Origin: Brevibacterium epidermidis NBRC 14811
Lineage (GTDB): Bacteria; Actinomycetota; Actinomycetes; Actinomycetales; Brevibacteriaceae
Assembly: GCF_001570805.1 (NCBI RefSeq)
Contig: NZ_BCSJ01000011.1
Span: 1-64,000, forward strand
Length of the DNA stretch: 64,000 nucleotides
Direction: 5' to 3'
Shown: piece after piece, positions 1 to 9,506 of the stretch
Position numbering within the stretch: position 1 is the first letter of the stretch
How the letters are laid out: each line of letters opens with the position of its first letter
Notes under the pieces: model-generated
What the model saw: the letters and a program-made list of their open reading frames with translations, nothing else
Told to the model about the DNA's origin: nothing
The model's database searches: none
Program-made: the position numbers and the translations under genes

Positions 1-19
1 CAGGGGAGAGGTTTTGGGG

Positions 20-1261
20 ATGCAGAGGATGACACGGGCCGCGGCCCGCAGGACGGCGATCGCGGCGACGGGGCTGGACCGACCGCGACCGGAGAAGGTC
101 ACGGCCCGTCACCTCAAGAACGTCTTCGACACCCTGGGACTGACCCAGATCGACTCGGTCGCCCGAGTCGTCCGCTCCCACTACCTGCCCTACTTCTCTC
201 GCCTGGGCCCCTATCCGCGAGAGACCCTGGACCGCCTCTTCTACTCCTCGCCGCGAATGGGCGTTGAATACTGGGCTCACGCCGCAGCCTTCGTGCCTCC
301 GCAGACGTGGAAGCACTTCTCTCGGGCCCACAGCGAATGGTGGCGCAACGACTTCGGTCAGCGCCATCCGGAGACCGGGGAGGAATTCCGCAATCTCCAG
401 TCCTCCGTCCTCACCGCTCTGTCCACCCGGCCGATGACGGCACGGGAAGTCGCCGAGGTGGTCGACCACGATCTGCCGGAGATCCACCGTGGCCATTGGG
501 GTTGGAATCCCAGCCAGGTGAAAGTCGCCCTCGAAGCGCTGTTCGCCGGCGGCATCATCAGCGCCTCGGGACGCAACGACCACTTCGAACGCATCTATGC
601 CCTGGCCAGAGACGTCTCACCTGAGCTGCCGCAGCTGCCTCTGACCTATGGGCCGCCGGAGGATCCGGCGCTGAGCCTGGACCCGGAGGCAGAGCTGCCG
701 CGCGGAATATCCGGGGTCGAGAACAATGTCTTCGAACTCACTCGCATCGCGGCACGCGCTCTGGGCATTTCCCGTCCCGAGGACATCGCCGACTACTTTC
801 GGCAGCGGCGCGCACCGACCGACGCCGCCATCACCGAACTCATCGCCTCAGGCGAGCTGCGAGAAGTCGACGTCGAAGGTGTCCCCGCGCTGAAGTGGCA
901 CGAGGCACGGACCCCACGCACCGTGAACGCTCGAGCGCTGCTGGCACCGTTCGACCCCTTGGTCTTCTACCGACCGCGCATCGAATGGCTCTTCGACTTC
1001 CACTACCGCATCGAGATCTACACCCCGGCGGCCAAACGCGTCCACGGCTACTACGTCACTCCGTTCCTCCTCGGCGATCGACTCGTCGGACGGGTCGACC
1101 TGCACCGGGACCGAGCGGCAGGAGTTCTGCGCGCTCACCAGGTGACGTGGGAACCGGGGGAGGAGCACACCACGGAGCTGGTTGAGGAGCTTAAGACGAT
1201 GGCTGCGTGGCTGGGACTGACCGCCGTGGACCTCGAAGGTACTCACCTGCCATTAAGCTAG
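20..1261 (+). CDS. YcaQ/AlkX-like DNA glycosylase, winged-helix protein
   Basis: This 413-aa protein belongs to the winged-helix YcaQ/AlkZ family (HTH_42), whose members unhook interstrand crosslinks and bulky N-alkyl adducts. Near residue 47 it reads TQIDSV, so the catalytic motif is Q-hydrophobic-D, the form described for E. coli YcaQ rather than the QxQ form of AlkZ. The following SRLGPY segment and the late LLAPFDPLVFYRPRIEWLF block are family hallmarks. The ATG at 20 is preceded by a GGGGAGAGG ribosome site at 3-11, so it is preferred over the TTG at 14, although the window edge prevents a look further upstream. It reads toward secA with a 54-bp gap. Family assignment is firm; the substrate range is inferred. 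Confidence 0.85.
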   Translation: MQRMTRAAARRTAIAATGLDRPRPEKVTARHLKNVFDTLGLTQIDSVARVVRSHYLPYFSRLGPYPRETLDRLFYSSPRMGVEYWAHAAAFVPPQTWKHFSRAHSEWWRNDFGQRHPETGEEFRNLQSSVLTALSTRPMTAREVAEVVDHDLPEIHRGHWGWNPSQVKVALEALFAGGIISASGRNDHFERIYALARDVSPELPQLPLTYGPPEDPALSLDPEAELPRGISGVENNVFELTRIAARALGISRPEDIADYFRQRRAPTDAAITELIASGELREVDVEGVPALKWHEARTPRTVNARALLAPFDPLVFYRPRIEWLFDFHYRIEIYTPAAKRVHGYYVTPFLLGDRLVGRVDLHRDRAAGVLRAHQVTWEPGEEHTTELVEELKTMAAWLGLTAVDLEGTHLPLS

Positions 1262-1315
1262 GGGCTATACAGTCGTTCGAGTCGTTGTCCGGCAGACATG
1301 CCGATTAGGAGAAAA

Positions 1316-4006
<2,691 letters not shown>

Positions 4007-4024
4007 AACTGAGCCCTCAGCGGC

Positions 4025-4495
4025 TCACATCGTCTGCAGCGCAGTCAGCGTCCACCGGGTGGTGAGCAGTTCCAAGCGGACTGCCACCGCCCGGACGCGG
4101 TTTGCGGCGGCAACGATGACCGTGACCTCGGCGATCTCGGGACTGATCTGGCAGACGTGCGCCGTCCCCGGTCGCACGGTACGGGCACCGGGCACGGTTG
4201 CGCGTTGCGGTGCCACCTCGGCGCGCAATTGACAGCGGTGATCGATCTTCGCCAACAGCTCCGGCTCGACCCAGCGGGCGATCGTCTCGCTGCGACGGAC
4301 CCCGGAGAGGACCTCGAGGCAGGCAACCGCCAACGAGGTGGCTGTGGCCGCGATCCGGGCCCGGTCGTCCGCAATGTCCTGAGCTCGGACCTGCCGACTT
4401 GCACGGCGAGGAGACTGTGCCGTGGGCACCGGTGTGGACGGTCGCCGAGGCGGTGCCGAAGCCTGCGGTCGGGTGAGGGTGAGCGGGGCGGTCAT
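4025..4495 (-). CDS. Rv3235 family protein (DUF6459)
   Basis: This 156-aa protein has a disordered Pro/Arg/Ser-rich N-terminus (about 45 residues) followed by a compact alpha/beta domain ending VRLELLTTRWTLTALQTM. That layout is typical of the Actinobacteria-restricted Rv3235 family usually found beside secA. Its function is unknown. The ATG at 4495 overlaps the TGA of the upstream LysM gene (ATGA, 4492-4495), so the two are almost certainly one transcript with coupled translation. It converges on secA with only an 18-bp gap and no obvious hairpin. The longer reading frame back to 4633 is only the shadow of the LysM coding frame. Confidence 0.8.
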   Translation of the reverse strand: MTAPLTLTRPQASAPPRRPSTPVPTAQSPRRASRQVRAQDIADDRARIAATATSLAVACLEVLSGVRRSETIARWVEPELLAKIDHRCQLRAEVAPQRATVPGARTVRPGTAHVCQISPEIAEVTVIVAAANRVRAVAVRLELLTTRWTLTALQTM

Positions 4496-5328
4496 TTCTG
4501 GATCTCCAATCTCTGACCTGCGAGGATGAGGCTCGGATCGGGTCCGATGATGTCCTCGTTGGCGGCATAGACGTCCGCGACGATCTGCGGGATCTCCGCG
4601 GGGGCATCGGTCAGATCGGCAGCGATCGACCACAGGCTCTCGCCTTGGGCCACAACATGGGTGGCTGTTCCGGAATCCTCAGGAACCGTGACATCGGCAT
4701 CCGGCTCGTTCGCATTCTTACTGCGGTCGGGCTCGTCGGTTTGATCCGATTCTCTGGGTTCGTCTGCCGGACCGTTGGCCGGCGGTGACTCGGGTGATCT
4801 GCCCGACGGAGGTTCGGTGGGCCATCCGGGGTCGGGCGGCCGTGCTCGATCAGGTGACTCAACATCCTCTGGTGGTTCTGCCTCGTCAGCCCGCTCCGTG
4901 CTGTCCGGGGAATCCGCGGACGGCTCATCATCGTCGATCGTCGGCCACCCAGGGTCGGCCGGAGCGGACGAGGCCTGAGTAGTTGAGGTGGGCTCAGGCT
5001 CGAAGTGCACGACCGGTGCCGCTTGGGCGGAATGGACGGCCAAGCCGGCGGAGACGACGGCAAGAACGCTCGATGCGAGTATCCGCGGCATCGCCCTGAC
5101 GACCACGCCTGTAAGCGCAGACCTGAAGCGACCGGAGGGGAGAAGTCGCAGCAGCAGGGCCAGCAGAGAGATGAGTCCGATCCGCGCGAACAGGAGCACT
5201 CCAGCGCCGATGATGACGATGACGACGACGTCGCTGGTCGTCCGCGGCTGAGACAGCTGTTCCCACCCGGTGAAGAACGAGCCGAGCAGAACCAGCCATG
5301 AACCCGCACATGCAATCAAGAGATACAT
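4492..5328 (-). CDS. LysM-domain membrane protein
   Basis: The 278-aa product starts with two hydrophobic helices (about residues 1-20 and 33-65) and a third around 80-103. A long Pro/Glu/Asp-rich linker (about 110-220) then leads to a single C-terminal LysM domain beginning at THVVAQGESLWSIAADL and ending LILAGQRLEIQK. LysM domains bind peptidoglycan, so this is probably a wall-anchored membrane protein with the LysM outside. It is the first gene of a two-gene unit with the Rv3235-family protein and is divergent from the gene at 5478. The 149-bp AT-rich space between them holds two palindromes. Start and domain assignment are clear; the cellular role is inferred. Confidence 0.85.
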   Translation of the reverse strand: MYLLIACAGSWLVLLGSFFTGWEQLSQPRTTSDVVVIVIIGAGVLLFARIGLISLLALLLRLLPSGRFRSALTGVVVRAMPRILASSVLAVVSAGLAVHSAQAAPVVHFEPEPTSTTQASSAPADPGWPTIDDDEPSADSPDSTERADEAEPPEDVESPDRARPPDPGWPTEPPSGRSPESPPANGPADEPRESDQTDEPDRSKNANEPDADVTVPEDSGTATHVVAQGESLWSIAADLTDAPAEIPQIVADVYAANEDIIGPDPSLILAGQRLEIQK

Positions 5329-5400
5329 CTAGACATCCTCCATTGGATATTGATGATAATGATGCAGTTAGATGCAATTTGCTGTCAATGGATCGAGTCT

Positions 5401-5446
5401 AACTACATGACTGTAGTTCGATGCTGATTCTTTTCAAGTCTTGAAA
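5401..5446. promoter_or_regulatory. Two small palindromes in a divergent promoter region
   Basis: AACTACA/TGTAGTT (5401-5418, 4-nt spacer) and TTTCAAG/CTTGAAA (1-nt spacer, about 5432-5446) are perfect 7-bp inverted repeats. They sit in the AT-rich gap between the divergent genes starting at 5328 and 5478. ACTACA recurs at 5451. The placement suggests operators or overlapping promoters; no regulator can be named. Confidence 0.35.
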
Positions 5447-5477
5447 GTGGACTACAGCTGGGGCAAGCTTATCGACT

Positions 5478-5993
5478 ATGGACGATCGCATCGATGCACT
5501 CCTGGCGGATATCGAAGCCGCCGACTCGGCAGCGCAAGCGCATGCCAGGAGAGGTGAATTCGGTGACGAAGTTGCCGGTCAGGCATCCGAGAGGACACTG
5601 CGCGAACGGCTGCGCGGATCGTTGGGGTCGACGGTGCAGGTGATGGTGTCCGATCGCGACATTACCGGGATTGCGTGCTTCCTCGGCCGGGACATCATCG
5701 TCCTCGCTGGGGTCGAAGTCTCCGCCATTGCGATCGCGGCCGTCCGCGGACTCAGGCTGACCACGAGAGTGCATCGGTTCGAAGTCGGTGGGCTGGAGCG
5801 GCTGGGGATGGGCTCTGCACTACGCCGCTGGTCAGCCGCCCATGAAGAAGTGTCGATCGACACTGTTGACCGCTCCGGCTCGATTCGCGGGCGCTGTGCG
5901 CTCGTCGGTGCCGACTACGTCGAAATCGCCGGCCGGATCATTCCCTTCACGGCGATCAGGGCCGTCCACGCCCGGACGAATCCCTTTGAGTGA
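5478..5993 (+). CDS. Conserved actinobacterial protein of unknown function
   Basis: This 171-aa protein has a charged helical N-terminus followed by an alternating hydrophobic, glycine-rich beta domain (VQVMVSDRDITGIACFLGRDIIVLAG...). No catalytic motif, signal peptide or membrane helix is visible. It starts with an ATG 149 bp from the divergent LysM gene and ends 38 bp before the convergent excisionase-like HTH gene. I recognise the type as a conserved hypothetical protein of this neighbourhood but cannot assign a function. Confidence 0.7.
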   Translation: MDDRIDALLADIEAADSAAQAHARRGEFGDEVAGQASERTLRERLRGSLGSTVQVMVSDRDITGIACFLGRDIIVLAGVEVSAIAIAAVRGLRLTTRVHRFEVGGLERLGMGSALRRWSAAHEEVSIDTVDRSGSIRGRCALVGADYVEIAGRIIPFTAIRAVHARTNPFE

Positions 5994-6030
5994 TGCGGGC
6001 GTGATGGCGATCAGTGGCGAGGCGAGAGAG

Positions 6031-6252
6031 TCAGTCCTCGATGGATCCGGTCTTGATCTGGTACTCGGTGCGCTCGTACATCCGCTGGATATACGCTTCG
6101 ATCTCGGACTTCTCGACCCGCCACTGGCCGCGCCCGCCGACCTTGATGGCGCGGAGATCGCCGGAGCGGACCAGGGCCCGAGCTTGAGCGATCGAGACAT
6201 TGAGCAGCTCGGCCACATCGGTCAGCGGCAGGAAGCGACTTTCGACGGCCAT
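6031..6252 (-). CDS. Excisionase/BldC-type helix-turn-helix protein
   Basis: The 73-aa product is a single MerR-like winged helix: PLTDVAELLNVSIAQARALVRSGDLRAIKV, then GRGQWRVEKSEIEAYIQRMY. This is the fold of AlpA/Xis and of the developmental regulator BldC. The ATG at 6252 is chosen because GGGAGAA lies 10 nt upstream; the extension to 6330 reads through the putative operator repeats. Proteins of this size and position are common chromosomal regulators in Actinobacteria, so it need not belong to a phage or island. The divergent region carries a perfect 12-bp direct repeat that it may bind. Confidence 0.8.
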   Translation of the reverse strand: MAVESRFLPLTDVAELLNVSIAQARALVRSGDLRAIKVGGRGQWRVEKSEIEAYIQRMYERTEYQIKTGSIED

Positions 6253-6274
6253 GAGGTGACTTCTCCCATTCCAA

Positions 6275-6340
6275 ATGTCCATCTGCCACCAGATGTCCAT
6301 CTGCTTGTTGACGCACTTTGCCAAAAACATTGCTTTGGCA
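6275..6340. promoter_or_regulatory. 12-bp direct repeats and inverted repeat upstream of the HTH gene
   Basis: ATGTCCATCTGC occurs twice with an 18-bp period (6275-6286 and 6293-6304). It is followed by the perfect inverted repeat TGCCAAA/TTTGGCA (6319-6325, 6334-6340). Both lie just upstream of the HTH gene start at 6252 and in front of the divergent SAF-domain gene. BldC is known to bind direct repeats head to tail, so autoregulation is plausible, but binding is inferred. Confidence 0.5.
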
Positions 6341-6360
6341 TCATTTGATGGTCAATATTA

Positions 6361-6387
6361 TCACTGAGAAACAGTTTCTGTCAGTGA
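6361..6387. promoter_or_regulatory. Palindromic operator candidate upstream of the SAF-domain gene
   Basis: TCACTGA (6361-6367) and TCAGTGA (6381-6387) form a perfect 7-bp inverted repeat, with a nested AGAAAC/GTTTCT between them. It lies 25-51 bp before the ATG at 6412, where an operator or leader hairpin would be expected. No specific regulator can be named. Confidence 0.4.
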
Positions 6388-6411
6388 AACTTCTGCGAAT
6401 CTGGAGACGCA

Positions 6412-7059
6412 ATGGAGCTCTCGAAACGAATCCGACGCCCCCGCTGGACCGATGCACGGCTCTTGATCGGAGCGATGCTCGTCATCCTCGCGGTGGTCGG
6501 AACCTATCTGCTCGTCACCTCGGCGAACTCGACCACCCGGGTCTGGGCGAGCGCCCGCGCACTCGTGCCCGGTGAAGTCCTCGAGCCGGCCGACCTCACC
6601 GTCGCCGAGGTCAATCTCGCCGATCTCGGCAAGAAGTACCTCTCGGCAGATTCAGAGCTGCCGGAGAACACGAGCGTACGCGGCGTCGTGGCAGCGGGAG
6701 AGCTGCTGGCAGCCTCGGCGGTGGCGCCCCTGTCTGAACTCGAAGGACGGGTCGTCGCCATCGACGTCGCCGGCTCGGTGCCGAGCGTCGTCGACTCGGG
6801 CAGCCTCGTCGACGTGTGGGCGCAGCCGGAGCAGAACGGGCTCGACGACGACGGAACACCGCCGGAGCAGATCGTCGATTCGGCCCCGGTCGCCCATATC
6901 AATCGAGATGTCGGCAGTTTCGGAGCAGGCGACGGCGCCCGCATCGAAGTGTTCGTCGGCTCCGTTGACCTGCCCGGCGTGCTTGCCGCCCTCGACGGAC
7001 GCAGCGTGCTCTCCGTCGTCGGTGCGCCGTCCGTTCCCGCCGACGACGGAGATCAGTGA
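6412..7059 (+). CDS. SAF-domain membrane protein (CpaB/RcpC-like)
   Basis: The 215-aa protein has a basic N-terminus, one membrane helix (about residues 22-42) and an extracytoplasmic SAF domain (VWASARALVPGEVLEPADLTVAEVNL...GELLAASAVAPL). SAF domains of this type occur in Flp/Tad pilus assembly proteins of the CpaB/RcpC group. Its stop overlaps the next ATG as TGATG (7057-7061), coupling it to the CpaE-like gene. The CpaB-CpaE pairing suggests a Tad-like envelope system, but no pilin, secretin or CpaF gene is present here. The role is inferred from the pair. Confidence 0.75.
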   Translation: MELSKRIRRPRWTDARLLIGAMLVILAVVGTYLLVTSANSTTRVWASARALVPGEVLEPADLTVAEVNLADLGKKYLSADSELPENTSVRGVVAAGELLAASAVAPLSELEGRVVAIDVAGSVPSVVDSGSLVDVWAQPEQNGLDDDGTPPEQIVDSAPVAHINRDVGSFGAGDGARIEVFVGSVDLPGVLAALDGRSVLSVVGAPSVPADDGDQ

Positions 7060-8336
7060 TGACGCAGGTTCTGCTGGCCGTCGACTTCGAATTCGACCTC
7101 ATCCTCTTCGAGCTGCTCAGCGAGATCGACGACGTCACGATCGTCGCCCGCCCTGCCGACGAGGTGGAGCTGCTGGCACACTGCCGCACTGGCGGCGCCG
7201 ACGTCGTCATCATCGGCCGCTACTTTCCCGGTCTCGACGCCGAGGTGGTCGCCGCGATCACGGCGTCCGGTGCCAAGGTGCTCGGCTTCGGCGACGAAGC
7301 GCATGTTCTCGAAGCCGTCGGCATCACCGCCGTCGTCGCAACGGATGCCGATGCGACGACGATGGCCGCGGCGATCGATGACATCCGTGCCGCCACCGTC
7401 GTTCCGCCGCGCCCGATGATGCCTCCGGGCCCGGTCAGCGGAGCGGGAGTGATCATCACGGTCTGGGGGACCGGTTCGTCGCCCGGACGCACACTCACGG
7501 CCGTCAACCTTGCCGATCAGGCCTCCCGCCAGGGCAGACGCAGCGTCGTCGTCGACGCCGACACGGTCTCCGGAATGGTCGCGTCCACTCTTGGGCTGAC
7601 CGAGGAGTCCTCTCACCTGGCCAGCCTCTGCCGGTCGCAGACGGACCCCGTGAACCGCCTCGGCCAGCATGCAGTCCCGCATGCAGCGATCCGGGAGAAC
7701 TTCCACGTCGTCACCGGGCTGACCCGGCCCGAGCGATGGCCGGAGATCCGCGCCTCCGTCCTCGAAGCGGTGCTCAAACGTCTGGCCAAGGTCTACGACG
7801 TCGTCATCGTCGACGTCAGCGACCGCATCGATCCCGATGACGACCTCGCCGATCCCTTCTACGACCGGCACTGCGCTACACGCGCGGCTCTGGAAGCCGC
7901 CGATATCGTGCTCGTCCTCGCTGCGGGGGAGCCGATCGGTCTGCAGCGGCTGGTCAAACTCCTCGGCACACCGCGGGCCGAGGCGGTCCGAGACAAGATG
8001 CGGCTGGTGATCACGAAGGTGCGGCCGAGCGCGGTCGGCCACCCCGCCGAAACGCGGATCAGAGAAGTCCTCGACCGTTTCGTCCGAATCACTCCGGACT
8101 TCCTGCTCAGCGACGACCGTTCCACTGCCGACGCGGCGATGCTCGCCGGCCACACCCTGCACGAACAGAATCCCAAGTCCGTCCTCGTCGGCGACCTCGC
8201 GCGGATGATCGACGAGCTCCTGCCGGGCCGTCGCCGCTCCCGCAGATCCGGCGGCGGACGCGAACGCCGCGGCGGCGGTCGTCGCGGGGGCACACGGAAA
8301 GTGCGGGTGGGCCAGGGGACCGGGGCACGGGACTAG
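7059..8336 (+). CDS. CpaE-like MinD/ParA-family protein
   Basis: The 425-aa protein has an N-terminal receiver-like half (about 1-125) and a C-terminal SIMIBI-type P-loop domain. The phosphate loop reads WGTGSSPGRT, with Arg where the family normally has Lys. The later VYDVVIVDVSDRI and ADIVLVLAAGEPIGLQRL match MinD-like strands, and the tail (RRRSRRSGGGRERRGGG) is very basic. The ATG at 7059 overlaps the SAF gene stop. CpaE proteins localise Tad secretion machinery. The Arg substitution recurs, to my knowledge, in actinobacterial relatives, so this may be a divergent or non-hydrolysing branch. Confidence 0.75.
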   Translation: MTQVLLAVDFEFDLILFELLSEIDDVTIVARPADEVELLAHCRTGGADVVIIGRYFPGLDAEVVAAITASGAKVLGFGDEAHVLEAVGITAVVATDADATTMAAAIDDIRAATVVPPRPMMPPGPVSGAGVIITVWGTGSSPGRTLTAVNLADQASRQGRRSVVVDADTVSGMVASTLGLTEESSHLASLCRSQTDPVNRLGQHAVPHAAIRENFHVVTGLTRPERWPEIRASVLEAVLKRLAKVYDVVIVDVSDRIDPDDDLADPFYDRHCATRAALEAADIVLVLAAGEPIGLQRLVKLLGTPRAEAVRDKMRLVITKVRPSAVGHPAETRIREVLDRFVRITPDFLLSDDRSTADAAMLAGHTLHEQNPKSVLVGDLARMIDELLPGRRRSRRSGGGRERRGGGRRGGTRKVRVGQGTGARD

Positions 8337-8346
8337 GATGAGGGAC

Positions 8347-8823
8347 ATGGCCATTCGCTGCTACGTTCCCACTACACTGACCGCGCTGCGTTCGCCGCTG
8401 ACGGACGTCCGCGCCGTCGCCCCCGACGCTCAGGGGCGCAGCCTGCGCGGTGAGGAGTTCGAATCCGCTGAGTTCGACGCCATGTGCATCGCCGCCGCCC
8501 TGGCCGCGAATGCGGTGTTCGATCCCGCTGAGACCCAAACCGGCACCGAGGCGGCTCCCGAGCGCCGTGTCATCGTGGCCTATGACGCCCCCGAGTCCAG
8601 CCCGACCGAAACGCTGACCGAGGGCTTCGACCTCATCAGCCTCGGCGACGTCGACATGACCCGGGTCGCAAGCTTCCACCTCGACGAGGACGTCGTCTGG
8701 GACGAAGCGGTGCAGCTGGCCGAGGAATCGGGGCCCAGCGCAGCCGAGGACCGCCTCGGCGCTTCCGATCTGCTGTGGTATGACTCGTCGGAGCTCGAAC
8801 AGCTGCTCGGCGACGCAGACTGA
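8347..8823 (+). CDS. DUF6912 family protein
   Basis: This 158-aa protein begins MAIRCYVPTTLTALRSPLTD, the typical start of DUF6912. It continues with an alternating acidic, hydrophobic domain ending in an Asp/Glu-rich tail. No function is known for the family. An in-frame ATG at 8338 would add three residues; 8347 gives the N-terminus seen in the family. It follows the CpaE-like gene by 10 bp and is likely cotranscribed with it, although the family also occurs without Tad genes. Confidence 0.75.
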   Translation: MAIRCYVPTTLTALRSPLTDVRAVAPDAQGRSLRGEEFESAEFDAMCIAAALAANAVFDPAETQTGTEAAPERRVIVAYDAPESSPTETLTEGFDLISLGDVDMTRVASFHLDEDVVWDEAVQLAEESGPSAAEDRLGASDLLWYDSSELEQLLGDAD

Positions 8824-8900
8824 ACCGACTCAGACTGAGAAATTTTGCAGACTGAGCCGACGCACGAGTGCTTGGGTCGCGACGTCGTCGGCCGTCCGGC

Positions 8901-9365
8901 TCAGGCGGATTCGAAGCGGCGCAGTCGGTCGCTCAGGCGCTTCTCCAGGATCGGCACCACGGCCTGTTCGATCATCGGCCCGAACATCGGGATCGACGAG
9001 CTGATCTCGGCATGAGCGGCCAGCTTCGTCGCTGACTCGACCTCGCGCAGTTCGAGGACCGCATCGATCTCGACGGGAACCCCTGCGGCGCGTGCGGTCA
9101 TGCGGATCTCGGCCTCGTCTCCGAGGACATCCCCGGGAATCATGTACACCTCGACCAGCACGGTGTTGTCCGGAAGCCTGGAGGCCAGAGCTGCAGGAAG
9201 CTCGGCATTGGGCATCGGCGTCCGCACGGTCATCTCGGTATCGGGGTCGATGTATTCGGCATTGGCCTCGGAACCGAGCTTCTCCCACACACTGGTGTCG
9301 GCGAGTTTGGCCAGGAATGACGACAGATCAACCGAATATTCTTGATTGAGAGTCAGAGATCGCAT
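8901..9365 (-). CDS. DUF2505 domain protein
   Basis: The 154-aa product fits DUF2505, a START/SRPBCC-like lipid-binding fold restricted to Actinobacteria. It opens MRSLTLNQEYSVDLSSFLAKLAD and ends with the amphipathic helix MIEQAVVPILEKRLSDRLRRFE. No catalytic residues are apparent. It converges with the DUF6912 gene across 77 bp and is divergent from the glutamate dehydrogenase gene, leaving about 140 bp for both promoters. The family is recognised; its ligand is unknown. Confidence 0.8.
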   Translation of the reverse strand: MRSLTLNQEYSVDLSSFLAKLADTSVWEKLGSEANAEYIDPDTEMTVRTPMPNAELPAALASRLPDNTVLVEVYMIPGDVLGDEAEIRMTARAAGVPVEIDAVLELREVESATKLAAHAEISSSIPMFGPMIEQAVVPILEKRLSDRLRRFESA

Positions 9366-9506
9366 AGCTCCAGTTTGCCAGCGAATGACCGGTACACCAC
9401 CGTAGGCTGCTCGGCGTGCCTTTCTCGATATTTGGGCATAGTGTGGTGAATGACGATTCGACGTCGAATCGCATCACGAATGCTCGTTGATCATAGAGGT
9501 GAAACA

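Noticed and set aside
9450..9506. Upstream start of the glutamate dehydrogenase gene
   Set aside because: The added 19 residues are basic and atypical, while the GTG at 9507 has a good ribosome site.
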